Source: Alisma plantago-aquatica (lineage: Eukaryota; Streptophyta; Magnoliopsida; Alismatales; Alismataceae). Taken from it: DNA of 64,000 nt. Shown here in pieces: positions 1 through 11,331 of the stretch. The stretch is from the NCBI GenBank assembly GCA_963693085.1, contig OY856409.1, positions 297,976,558-298,040,557 of the forward strand, read 5' to 3'. A model generated the notes under the pieces. The model had not been told where the DNA came from. It did no database searches and was given only the letters and a program-made list of their open reading frames with translations. Position 1 is the stretch's first letter, and every line of letters starts with the position of its first letter. The position numbers were made by a program, and so were the translations under genes.

Positions 1-2680
1 GATGTATGTACTGAATGACTTGAGGATTCAAACATTGAATACATGTAGCATTGTCATCCAAGAGCACATAAATGAGAATTGCATTCTAGAATCCATATGA
101 TGGTTGTATAGACTCTTTTGGTTATTGAACCAAGAGATACATGCAAGTATTATTTATTGGGAAAAATGACAAAAACATCTTCACTCGATGTAGTGGGAGA
201 GTGACTGTTCTATTAGGGTTCATACATACTGATGTATAACAACATTTTAGAAATAAATGCTAAAGGTAGTTACCAATACCTCATTATATTTACTGATGCT
301 ATCATTATATATGGAAATTTGTATTTAATGAAATACAAGTATGAATCTCTTTAAGTGTTCAAGAAGATAATGAATGAAGTATGTAACTAACTTGATAAAA
401 GTATCTAGACACTTCAATATGATCAATGTTGAAATTTTTAAACCAAGAGTTTGAGCAACTTTTGGGAGATCATGCTAATGCATCATGATCAACTCCACAT
501 GAAACACAATGGTAGTGTATCATGAGAGTGTATCAAAAAGAAGGAATCACATCTTGATAGTCATGGTGTGATTATCAATAAAATATAGTTGATCTTACAA
601 TTTCTTTTTGACACATGCTTTACACTAAAACAATGTACCATCTAAAATGGTTAAAAAGACACCAAATGAGATATGTCTTGGGAGGTGTCCCAATATGTCT
701 TGTATAATGTTTAGGATTGAAAGCTTAAGTAAGAAAATAGTTTTTTTTTTTTGGAGAAGTCAGGAGGCAATCTTATTCATCCCAATACAACAACAAAGTT
801 GTTTGTTGATATAGATGGTTGTATTCCCAAACAGGAACTTAGTTATAAAGAAATTAGTGGGAGTAAAAGTACAACTCAAAATCTTTGAGACAAACAAGAA
901 AACACTAAACCTAAAGAGGTATAGTAAGAACAATGAGAATCACAAGCTGTCATAGAATCTCAAGTTCCTTATGTAAAACTCAAGACTCATAGTTCTAGTA
1001 GAACAAGCCTTGAGATTGAAAGATTATTCCATGTTATGGCTCAAACGGTAGTGAGTTGGTCATATATTATGAATAAAAAACCAACCTAGAAGCTATTGAG
1101 GAACCAAAATCCAAAGCATGGCTTGAGGCCATAAGATCCAGGATGGAGTCCATGTAAACTAATGAGGTATGACCTTAGTGGATCCACCTAAAGGGGTAAA
1201 ACACATAGTTGCAATTGGGTCTTCACGAAGAAGATCAAAATGGAAGGGTAGATTGTCTATAAAGAGTTTCAAGAAAGTTCAAGGTGTTGAACATGATGAA
1301 GTCTTCACCAGTTATCGTCGTTAAATCCACCATTATCATGCTTGCGATTGTAGCTTAGTATGACTGTAAGATTTGACAATATGGATATTAAAACTACATT
1401 CCTTTATAGGAATAGTCGTGAAAATGTGAATGCGACACAACCTATGAGTTTTATATATCCAATATGCAAATAAAGTCTATAAGTTATAAAGGTCAATCTG
1501 TGGATTGAAGCAAGCATCTTAGAGATGGAATCTTCTATTTGAAAAGACAATAAAAGAGTTTGACTTGAGTCAGAATGAAAATGAAATATGTGATTTTAAA
1601 AGATTTACTGGGAACATATTTACATTCCACATAATGATGGGGAATGATGTCCTTATCCTGTATGTATTAAAACATGGCAAAGAAAGTACCTTCTCTGAAA
1701 GGGTTTAGGTGAAGCATCCTATGTGATAGGAATTGAAATCTATAGAGATAGATTTTGAAATCTTCTTAACCTAAAGTAGAATTCATACATCAGAAAGATG
1801 CTGAAAGGGTTCAACATGTAAGACTGAATGAGAGAAAACTTGTCCATGATTCCATGGAGTTAGTCTCTCAGGATACTAGTGTCCCAGTTCTTGTGAAGAA
1901 CAAGAACACATGGATAGATACCATATGCATTTATAATTAAATCTATATACAATGTTACATACTCATCCAGATTATCTCGTATGTATGGGACATGATGAGA
2001 GGATATCTAGTTATCATGTATGTATTGGACATGACGAGTGAATATATATACTCATCCAATAATCTTGTATGTATTGTACATGACGAGCGGATGTTTGTCA
2101 GATTCCAATGAAGGTCATTGGACTACCACAAAGAATATCCTTAAATACTTGAGAAGCACTAAATGGATCAGTTCCTTAATTATGGTAATAATGAAGAGCT
2201 GGGTGTAAAGGGTTATATCGATGCAAGCTTCTGAAATGACAAAGAAAATTAAAGATCACAATATAAAATTATGTTTGACCTTAAACAAGAACTGTAAGCT
2301 GGAAAGGGTTTTGAACTAATGATAGTTGTTTAAATCTACAATAGAAGTTGAGTATCTCTATGTTATGAGAACAACAAAGGATACATTATGGATCAAGAAG
2401 TTCATATAAATGAACTTGTGGGAGGTTCCAAACCATTGATGACACGGTAGAAATACTGTGACGATGATGGAGCTACTAGTTATGCTGGGAATCTCAGATA
2501 GCATACTACAACACTTCCCTCTCATATGAGTAGTTGTACAATAAGGATATGTGAAACTTGCAATATACTGACTTGAAGCAAACATCTCTAACCCGCTATA
2601 AAAGAACTTGTACAGTAGAAACATGATGTACATTGTTAAGATCACATGGAATAAGATTCATGGGTGATTGGCCCTAAGTG
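1..2680 (+). pseudogene. Ty1/Copia pol remnant (integrase, reverse transcriptase, RNase H)
   Basis: This is the decayed internal coding region of a Copia retrotransposon, whose polyprotein normally integrates and reverse-transcribes the element. Translating in shifting frames, I see integrase core residues near 280-345 (FTDAIIIYGNLYLMKYK), the start of reverse transcriptase near 1205 (CNWVF, where CKWVF is usual), the NMDIKTTFL segment near 1380, LGEASYVIGIEIYRDR near 1710-1760, and an RNase H segment near 2347-2408 (VEYLYVMRTTKDTLWIKKFI). The YVDD catalytic box is not preserved. No frame stays open for more than about 100 codons. The order IN-RT-RH is the Copia order. It leads into a polypurine tract and LTR at 2681-2693, and matches the minus-strand Copia at 24507-28460. 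The 5' part lies outside the window. Confidence 0.85.
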
Positions 2681-2692
2681 CAAGTGGGAGTC
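2675..2692 (+). other. Polypurine tract of the Copia element
   Basis: The bases AGTGCAAGTGGGAGTC lie directly before the LTR start TGTTGGTATG at 2693. The second Copia element has the same arrangement on the minus strand at 24507-24525. A polypurine tract primes plus-strand DNA synthesis in LTR retrotransposons. Confidence 0.75.
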
Positions 2693-4770
2693 TGTTGGTA
2701 TGTATTACCAGAGAGCCAATCATGTGATGGTTTGAATGTGGTGTTAGATGCATGATTTGATAATAATAAAGATAGTTCCATCTATTATGTTTGTCTCAAC
2801 ATGAGTTGATGAAACATACATAGTAGATGTATAAAGAATGATGTTACTCGATGGCATATGTCTTAAAGTGCGTGACTTGAGCAATGAGATTGTATAAATG
2901 TTAAGAGTATGTACATTATATTTATGTCCCTAGTCGAATATTACTATGGGAGCAAAATATACAACAATAATAAACAAGAATAGAGTGTGTCTTGACTTAT
3001 GACAGAGTCTCATTAGTCATGATATGTGATTTCAAGTCAAGCACACATGTCCATGTTAGAGAATAGTGTGTCAGATAGCCCCACCATGAGATTAATACAT
3101 GGAGACCATGGAAATGTAGTTAGAATCAACTCTCATAGTGATAGTGGTGATTGCGATTCTTAGACTTAAAGTTACTATACTCATCACATGTCGTTCATTA
3201 TATTATGACATCATTTAATGTAACCATGTATAAGGTTTCCATAAAGGTGATACTCGGGTGCATTGTAACACATTGGGATAGAGTGTGAGTGATGAGGATG
3301 AGATTTGACCCTCCTATAGAAGATTCATATCCATGGCCTCTTCATAAGCAAGACTGGGACATGTATGGACATACTCATGCAACTCAATATGTGTTATGTG
3401 AGCTCACATGCATCTCAGACAGTCTGCTCTAGTTCAAGGAACATGGATTGAACATTCAGAGGATGATGATTCCATGCCTTGAGTTCAATCCATATATCAG
3501 TGTGATAGTAACTATACGATCATGCTAACACTGATCAAAGATTGTAGGTTGAAGTTGTTCTTCAACTCTCTGAATTACTTGGGTAGAAATGATGTGTTGC
3601 TAGACACTGCTCTTTGCTTGTGATGTCATAATTGGTTATGAACATTAACTGTCAACATAATTTTGGACCAATAGGGTCACACACATAGGATAAATTTGGA
3701 ATAGGATTTTAGTCATGAATGATGTCTGGATTGATTACAAAAAGTATTTAGGTATTCAATTAAACAATTAAGGTTCAAAGTTGACTGACTGGATTCTACA
3801 TTGATTGGTTCAAGTGTTAAACTGATCGGTTGGAGTGTTAGGTTAATTTGAATCAACATTGGTTGATCAATGGATGAACTAGGGTGTGAAATGACTGGTT
3901 CACATAGTGAACCATCAAATGTTACAACCAAATGATTCATGGGATGAACCTCCTGGTTCAATGGTCAATTTGGTTAGATCAATGATTAGTGCTAACGTCA
4001 TGTTGTGCATTAATCGTGCATTGAATACCAATGTGACTCAGAATAGGAAACTGCACAAACCAACAAGTTCACTACAAAAATTGAACAATTAGCACACGAA
4101 TAGACCAGTTGGGCATGCAAACCGATCAGTTTGCCATGAACAAATTCCAAAAACTTCATGAAATCCATTCTTTAGACTCCCACACAGATTGGGAACCCTG
4201 ACCCTGGCCTCTCGGTACTAGGGGCTTCTTATACAATTCAGTTTCTCTGACAATTATTGTCCTCTCTAGTTGTGGTATCCAATAGAGAGCTTAAGAAAGT
4301 CCTACCCGTAAGAGGGAGGGATAGCAAGGGAGAGACAATTGTGGGAGAGTGAATCAACTCTATAAGGGTTATGCTTAAAAGGGACAACTCCTTTCCATTG
4401 GATCTAATAGCGCAACATGGAGTTCCCAATGGTCCGCATGGACTACTCTAGAGGCAGGAGACTGTTGTCTGTTGGTAGGAGAATACCATCAACCACCTTC
4501 CATGGTGCCATACCAGGAGGCCATTGCTGATGACTGTTTGAGTGCTGCTGAACAAGAAGCAAGTTGCTTCCTGAAGAAGAAGCGCATTGCTGCTTGGAGA
4601 AGAAGTACAATACTACATCAAGAGTTGTCACTAGACTTACTCCAGGATCAAGTATAACTCTTTCTACTTTCCTTCCTAGATACATTGTTGTTGACGTGAT
4701 CTTGCCATTAAGAGGAATCAAGCTTTAATTTTTTTATGCTGCCTTATCTGTCATCCCGATTTCAACTTGA
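2693..4770 (+). mobile_element. Copia 3' LTR (~2.1 kb)
   Basis: The LTR starts TGTTGGTATG directly after the polypurine tract. It shows the same order of segments as the minus-strand LTR at 22468-24506, for example the 'catagtagatgt' block, the 'gacagagtctcattagtcatgat' block, and the 'cctggcctctcgg' block near 4202. The right end is approximate: similarity to the other LTR fades near 4770, where CCTTACA would be expected. The middle (about 3770-4140) is full of degenerate copies of a 'ctggttcat / gatcggttgg' motif. Small ORFs here are not genes. Confidence 0.8.
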
Positions 4771-6060
4771 CTACACCGAGATGTTTTTGCTCTACATCCA
4801 GCCAAGAAGATCATCGACCAGTGCCCCATCAACCTCCTCTGTGGTGTCATTGTAGTACTACCATCCATCTCCTCCTCGCCAAGTTCATCATCAATCCACT
4901 AAAGTTTTTGTAGTTTCATTTCCATCAACATCACCATCCAATCATCTACTCCCTCTTCTCTGATATAACAAAGCTTGATAGGATAAGGAATAAGTGAAGA
5001 TAGAGGTTCTCAATGCCTGTTGTAGGCATTATTCTCTTCCTCGGCTAAGTCAACCTCTTCATCGAGTAGAAGATTGTTGTTCTATTGATCTGCAATCCTC
5101 TTCTCCATCATGGTTGTGGCTGAATGTTCCTTCCCTTGTTTGCCCTATTTTTGTTATGAAGAGTGAGAAATCCTTCTTGCTAGGGTGTAGGGATTAGCCC
5201 CATTACCCATGATTACATGTCCATATTTTGACATTCCTTAGGTTGTATATAAATCTTCACTTTAGTCTTAATTGATTAATGCATGTTTTGTGGATTTATC
5301 ACCTGCTTTGAATCATATATTATATTCCTATTTTATGGGAACTTCAATCCTTATAATTTGAATATCAATTAGCTTGGTTGGTTACCACTTGAGAACTTAA
5401 AGGGATATCTAACGAGAAATAGATGCATAACATGTGAGTAATGAGACATTGAGCTCATGGGGAAATCTACACAATTTCCCACACCTAACAGGTAGATCTT
5501 GATTTTCCTCTTTTTGAATGGTTATATCCATCATGGACATGATATGGATGTGTTTGTGCATGTAGCATTGTTGAAACCCAGTTCCACCCTAGTGACTTTC
5601 ATCATAAATCTAAACCCAATTTTAGTCCTACTCTTTTACTTTCCTTGCAATTAGTAACTCAACCCAAATAAAATCTTGGTTCTAAATATTAGTCTTGTTC
5701 CAACTGGATATAATCTAGCAAGGTTCTTAAAAATTTTGTGTCTTGGGATTCAATCCTTAACTATATTGCGATAAGATATGTCCACTTGCAAGTGGTATTA
5801 TTGCACATTGTTTTGTTAAATAGTTAGGGATTTAAACCTAGGTGAACTTGTAAGTGTGATAAAACCACATCAAATCCTTGCATAAGAGTTGAGACAATAG
5901 AATCATCTAGTTAAATCCAGTTTTACTAAGAATAATCTAGGATTTTACTTTTATCATTAATACTATTGCATATTCACTTGAGCTTGATTCTTCTACTTTG
6001 ATATGATTAGTGAAAGATTTTTCTGTATTAGGTACCACAAATTTGTGCATGAAATGATCC
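4771..6060 (+). mobile_element. Possible Athila-type LTR remnant upstream of gag
   Basis: No gene is visible. The stretch lies between the Copia LTR and a Gypsy gag fragment, where the 5' LTR and leader of the Athila-like element should be. Fragments such as 'gtagggattagcccc' near 5187 and the 'ttaggtaccac' near 6029 resemble parts of plant Athila LTRs and the leader just before gag, but there is no clear LTR end and no clear primer-binding site. The assignment rests mainly on position. Confidence 0.3.
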
Positions 6061-6329
6061 AATAGGATTGGTCTTGCATCATGATTTGATCCTTAGATAA
6101 ATTAAACCTTTTATTGTTGGAACAAAGAAAACCAAACCAGAATTGCTAAGGAAGAAGTCACAAAAAGGGTGAACCTTGCCATTACAATATATAGAGGAGA
6201 GAGGCTTATATAAGAAACTTGTGTTGTTGTTCAAGAGGAGATATGTACAACCCAAGTTGTTACACAAGAGGCTGAGAAACAAAACCAGCTTAGGGAGTCC
6301 TCAATCCCCAAGGTTGCCGATGTTTGTCA

Positions 6330-6605
6330 TCTAGGACAAACTCCTCATATTGATGTTGCTAACTTTGATATCATGGTTCATTGTATCACACTACTGCAAA
6401 ATGACTCCTTGGGAAAACAAGGAGAGGATTGTCAATAGAACATCTTGAAGTTTTTTGATCTATGTGTAATTACCAAGAAAAATGAAGCTTCTAATGATGC
6501 TATTAGACTCCATTGTTTCAAGTATTTGCTATCACACAGAGCAACGAGATGGTACAATGCTCTAGCAAGTGATCCTATCACCACATGTGTTACAACCTTC
6601 TTTTA
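6330..6605 (+). pseudogene. Ty3/Gypsy (Athila-like) gag fragment
   Basis: This fragment matches the Retrotrans_gag family, which forms the capsid of the virus-like particle. Near 6484-6560 the frame reads ASNDAIRLHCFKYLLSHRA followed by RWYNAL. That corresponds to the conserved plant Athila gag block in which a DDAIRLRLFPFSL-type segment precedes a W-L motif. Upstream stops and the missing remainder show it is a relic. Protease and reverse transcriptase do not follow: the next recognisable domain, about 500 bp on, is integrase, so the middle of the element is deleted. Confidence 0.7.
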
Positions 6606-7085
6606 AATTTTCTAGTAATCTTGGAAATTTAAGATAACCCTAATATTTGTTGTGCTTTTATTAATAATATATTACCTTGTGCTTTATTTTAACTTTGACA
6701 ATCTAAATACTTGTTTGGATAACTCACAATTATGACTTAAGCATACCACAAATATCTGAATTGGAGTTGATATAGGATTAGCCCATACATGTAAATAAGA
6801 CGAGAGATAATGGAATTTGAGGAAATAATTAATAAATGAATTTTCATTTGAGAACATCATCAAAGTAATACTTTGGGATTTTAGAGAATTCAATTATGAA
6901 TCTAAAACAAATAGAATGAACCAAATCAAAGTTAAAATGAGTGAGGTATGGATTTTTTAGTAACATGTATATTTTCTCAGCGACCCCCAAGATGGGCCTA
7001 GTGACCGCCAAGGTCCAGAGACCATTGGTCACCAAAGGCCTAGCTACCACAAACACCCACTTGTGACTCCAAAGCTATTGTGAAA
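6606..7085. other. Stretch without recognisable coding sequence
   Basis: The stretch lies between the gag fragment and the integrase. It is AT-rich to about 6960, then more GC-rich with short 'accattggtcaccaaaggcctagctacc' sequence. It marks the deletion or replacement of the protease-RT-RNase H region of the Athila-like element. The minus-strand ORFs here show no family resemblance. Confidence 0.5.
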
Positions 7086-7090
7086 TTATT

Positions 7091-7870
7091 TGAACAAAAC
7101 TATTTTTCCTAGATTTGGGGTCCCGTACACTATCATTAGCGATGGGGAATCCCATTTTGGTGAAAGACAGTTTGAAGAACTATTAAAGTAATATAGAGTT
7201 AAACATAAGGTTGCAATGCCCTACCACCCACATGAGTATCCAATCAGCAAATTAAGGAAATTATAGAGAATATTGTAGGCAAGACCCATAAACACTGGTC
7301 CAGGAAACTTGATGATGCATTATGGGCCTACATGACTGCATATGAGACACCAATAGGGACTACTCCCTATAGGCTAATTTGTGGAAACTCATGTCATTTG
7401 CTGGTAGAACTAGAGAACAAAGCCCTTTGGGCCATCAAGTTTTTAAATATGGATCTTGACAAGGTAGGAATGAAGCAGTACCTACATCTACATGAGGTTG
7501 AGGAGATGAGGTTACATGCCTATGAAAATGTTCATATATACAAGTAGAGAACAAAGGTGTGGCATGATGCCCACACAAAGAACAAGCATGTGTTAAAACG
7601 AGACAAAGTCTTGTTGTTCAACTCAAGGATTAGATTATTCTCAAGGAAGCTCAGGTCCAGGTGGTCTTGCCCTTTCACGGTATTCAAAATATACCCATCT
7701 AGGATAATGGAAATTACCAACGAAAAGACTGATACCCTGTAAGGTGAACTGGAATAGAATAAAAAGATAATATGAGTATGAAGCTTTCATAAGGAGATCA
7801 AAACTAGATCTAGAGGAGCCCATACATGCTCCAACTCAAGAACCATATGAATCTAGAAATGAGAGTCAAG
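7091..7870 (+). pseudogene. Ty3/Gypsy (Athila-like) integrase, C-terminal part
   Basis: This is the 3' end of a Gypsy pol gene; integrase inserts the cDNA into the host genome. The frame reads IISDGESHFGERQFEELL at 7129-7182, which contains the second catalytic Asp of the D-D-E core. Next come YRVKHKVAMPYHP, then [21 protein letters not shown] at 7350-7410, and LFNSRIRLFSRKLRSRW at 7614-7664. This is the Athila/Tat integrase tail in the right order. Stops near 7190 and 7265, and frame changes, inactivate it. Just downstream, 'cttgggaggcaacccaag' near 7896 is the stretch commonly found after the pol stop in Athila-type elements. Confidence 0.85.
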
Positions 7871-7879
7871 CGAAAGACT

Positions 7880-9540
7880 TAAAATTAACACTTCTTGGGA
7901 GGCAACCCAAGAATTTCCTACTTTCTTAATATCTTTCACATCCACTTTTTCATTTAATAAACCATAGGTAGTTGAAGGCATTAGTTTAAGATTCTAGTGC
8001 TCTTTGTCATTAAAGTAATATACTTTCACTAAAAATTCCATCTCTAAAAAGTTTCGACCTTGGTTATTAGGATTTAGTGTACATATAATAAAATTAATGA
8101 AGTCTAGGTACATGTATTTCACTGCAGAAGTCATAGATAGAAGACCCATTGGTTGATCTCAACCATCAGGTGTTGGCACCTAGAAGACCCACTAGTTGAT
8201 CTCAACCATCGGGTGTTGTCCCCTAGAAGACCCTCCGGTTGATACAACTTTGCCTCACCATTAGTCCAGTATGGCAGAAGCACCACTAGTTGAGGAACCT
8301 AGAGACACCACAATATGATGAGAAGACGTTCCATCAGGTGTTAGTTATAGAGGAACCATCAACTAACCTATCATTGGTTGACTGAAACCAAACAACTGTC
8401 GACCGGTGCTGCAACGACTCCACTGATTGATCAACACCATCAGATGGTGAAACCAGTATGACCATCAACTGATCAGAACAACAAGCATCAGATGATTCAC
8501 TGGGTGATGGTAAAAATACTAGTTGTCAAACCTTAACACGCGGTGGTATTTTAAATGACAGAAACATATAGAAGGGGAGAGGACTAATCACTTTACCCTC
8601 TTTACCAAGTGATGAAGCAACGAGCTCAACCCTAGAACCACCCAAAGCAGCAACAACTGAGAATTCCAATAACCATCTCCAATCACCTACTCCTCAATCA
8701 CCTTTGAGAAAGTCAGAAACCTTCATGACGCGGGAGGGACGCTTTTGAACCACTTCTAAGTAGACGTCTAGAGGAAGCAACCCTGAGCACCAGTGAGAAG
8801 GTAACCCTAAAAACCTCAGTCTTCTGATCTTTCATCGCCGCCCTTGGATTTTACTCTTCCCTCATTTTTCCTACCTATCCATGTCGTCGATGACTGATCA
8901 CCGACCATCAATTGCAAGAGAAACCATCAAACCACCAATTTTTGTTTCATGTTCCTTTCTACCCATCAAGTCTTCCATTATCTGTTGGGCGCTGCCATCG
9001 GTTGGGTAGGACCACCGGTTGTTCTGACCACTGGCTGTCGAAACCACAACCGTAACCATCAATTGTCACTTTACCTTCCTAACCATCATCTAGTCCAGTA
9101 TCCACCCATCGTCTAGTCCAGTATCCACTGACTATTTTGACCACTAGATGGTGTTCTTTAAATCTACCATCGATCTCATATTTACCATCAATTGAGCTAG
9201 ACCACTATTTGTTCTTCTCACCACCTATTTCCTTGACCACTGCCTATGTTTACCATGGTCTGTTTCCCTTACACCACCTATTCTAACCACTGGTTGTTGC
9301 CATCGGTTGTAATGCCAGCCGAAGCTTCTAACGCTAGCCATCAGTTGGGACCATCGGTTGTCACCTTCAGTTATTGTTTTTTTGCCTTGACCACCTGTTG
9401 TTACCTTTGGTTGTTAGTTCTTGGATTGGTTGTATTACCAATGGTAGTTACTTAGAAAATATTGATCAATAATCTATCGAATTTCCATTTTTTCCCTATC
9501 TAATTAATATTGCTAGAGATATTTTGTGTATCCACAAGCA
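7880..9540 (+). other. Non-coding spacer of the Athila-like element, rich in ACCATCGGTTG-like motifs
   Basis: No gene is visible between the integrase and the next ORF. From about 8120 to 9440 the sequence contains many degenerate copies of an 11-base motif close to ACCATCGGTTG. Near 8128-8232 a unit of about 43 bp beginning AGAAGACCC is repeated roughly two and a half times. Similar motifs occur in the LTR at 18616. The region could be an ordinary long spacer or a decayed nested LTR. Confidence 0.5.
8128..8232 (+). repeat. Short tandem repeat, ~43-bp unit
   Basis: A unit of about 43 bp, starting AGAAGACCC, with a central TTGATCTCAACCATC and ending in a GGTGTTG block, occurs twice in succession. 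It is followed by a partial third copy (GAAGACCCTCCGGTTGAT). The copies differ by several substitutions, so the duplication is old. Confidence 0.65.
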
Positions 9541-9544
9541 TAAG

Positions 9545-10785
9545 ATGGCAGGAAAGCAAGACAAGAGCATATTCAAATTATCTAAATACACCAAGTAACT
9601 CGGGGCGTCAATGACTTTGGAAGAAACGGAGGCCATGGAGAAACTGAAGGATGAATACACTGCATATATAGAGATGCATGGAGAACCCACTCCTGAGCAA
9701 ACAAAGAAAAAATCTTGGTAGAACTGATTCCATAGGAGTTAGAGGGGGACGAAAAGAAAATAGGGATAGAAGCCTTTGAATACACGTCATATGAGGAGGT
9801 GTAGAATTTAAAGAAGCGAAATGCATTAGAGGCTGATTAGGTGAGACCCAAGAAAGTAGCCAAGACATTTGAGGAAGGTAAAATAGTCAAGGATACTACC
9901 CTCAATCCAATTGTAGTTGCTAACATTCCAAGCCAACCAACACAGGACATCAAGAGAGAACAACCTGACAATCAACTTGTACCAAGAGATGAGGAGCATT
10001 AAAAAATAAGGCCTGACATTTTCTAGGGGAAGAAGTACAAGGAAACTAGATATGGTGACATCAACACCCTAGAAAATAAAGGCATATAATAGAGGGTGAA
10101 ACAAAGCTTTGAACAGTTGGGGATATATAAAATTTGTTTCACCAACATGACTTCTTAGGATGACCTGACGTAAGACTTCATGTCCTTCATCATGAAGTTG
10201 CCTGTGGCTGATAATAAAGTTTTAAAGTATAGAGGTGAATATAAACTTCAAGTTATAATCATGAAGAAAGACTACATTCTTATAGAGAAATGGATAAACT
10301 CAATCTTCACTAACTTTGTGGAGCAAGCTATACATGTTAAAAAGGCACATGGAGACAAAGATGCGAAGGGCTTTGCAGTTGATAAGACCTGGGAAAAGGT
10401 CTCAGGAGATTCCAAATAGATCCCTGGCCAATCAAAGGATGCAATGATGCACTCTGGATTCATGAGAGTAGTGCACAAGATCTTTGAAAACTCCTTGATC
10501 TCTATATCTGACATAGGGAATGTGACCAGATTAGACCTCCATATAATGTGGAGTCTAATTGTAGGAAAGGCCGTCAATGTGGGAAAAATTCTAATTGATA
10601 AGCTAGCTATAGCAATGGGGCCAGATGGCCCTCATGGCTTCTGTATGGGAGGAATAATCACTTATATTGTGTACCAATTAGGATACCCAAGAAAGATAAA
10701 ATATTTCCCGAGGTCAGAAGGAGATACTCTGGTGGACGTAAGATACCTAGTTGCAACAAACATCCTGGAAAGGACAAAATAAGGG
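9545..10785 (+). pseudogene. Athila env-like ORF with a possible plant transposon (PF20167-like) domain
   Basis: The reading frame starts MAGKQDKS at 9545, shifts frame near 9710, and continues to 10785 with several stops. The N-terminal part is charged and acidic. The best preserved piece (10180-10782) reads through a segment beginning FMRVVHKIFENSLISIS and ends near the VRYLVATNILERTK tail. Its pattern of a helix, an invariant-looking GKAVNVGKILID segment and a hydrophobic GGIITYIVYQLGYP segment resembles the 'putative plant transposon protein' domain found in env-like or extra ORFs of plant Athila elements. I infer this by pattern only. Its position after integrase and before the polypurine tract fits. 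Function in the element is unknown. Confidence 0.45.
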
Positions 10786-10849
10786 TACACGTTTCAATTT
10801 TGTAGGACAAAATTCTTGCCTCCCTTTTAGAATTAAGCAACTATGGTCA

Positions 10850-11205
10850 AGAGAAGTTAGTCTTCAAAGAAGAAGAAATCTCAAGACTAATATCTGGCCA
10901 AGGCGCAAGCACCCATAGACCTATCGAGAAATGAAGCAAGCAATCAAAGGAAATGGTGACAAAACAAATGACCAAAAAAAGGGTGTTGATGCAAATCCCT
11001 AAGAATCTAGAAAAGAAACCGTCCTCTCTAAAGGTGGTGGATCTAGGAACTGAAGATAAAAATACTCTAGAGAAAATTGCTGCAACCACTTCCCCAAAAA
11101 TGGTTGAATCTAAAGAAAGGACAACCATCCTTTGTGAGGCCACAGTAAAAGTGACTGCTAAGAAAGTAGAGCAAGAAAGCAAGAGAAAAGAACCCATGGT
11201 ATGAA
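10850..11205 (+). pseudogene. Lysine-rich C-terminal tail of the env-like ORF
   Basis: After the domain at 10444-10782 a short open frame (10953-11204) encodes a Lys/Glu-rich segment starting MVTKQMTKKR and ending KRKEPMV. It lies immediately downstream, on the same strand, and has the low-complexity charged composition typical of tails of retrotransposon ORFs. No domain is recognisable. It could equally be a chance ORF in AG-rich DNA. Confidence 0.3.
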
Positions 11206-11331
11206 AAAAGATAGATATACCTAAGAAAGAGGCGCTATAAGGAGTGGGACCTGAGAGGGGATTCACTCCCTACTAAAGATTTGAAGAATAAAACATCCAT
11301 TCTGAACACACTCAAAGGTATGCTAGAGAGG

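Noticed and set aside
4443..4721. 92-codon minus-strand ORF with a Ser/Gln-rich segment
   Set aside because: It is antisense to the 3' end of the Copia LTR and does not match the other LTR copies.
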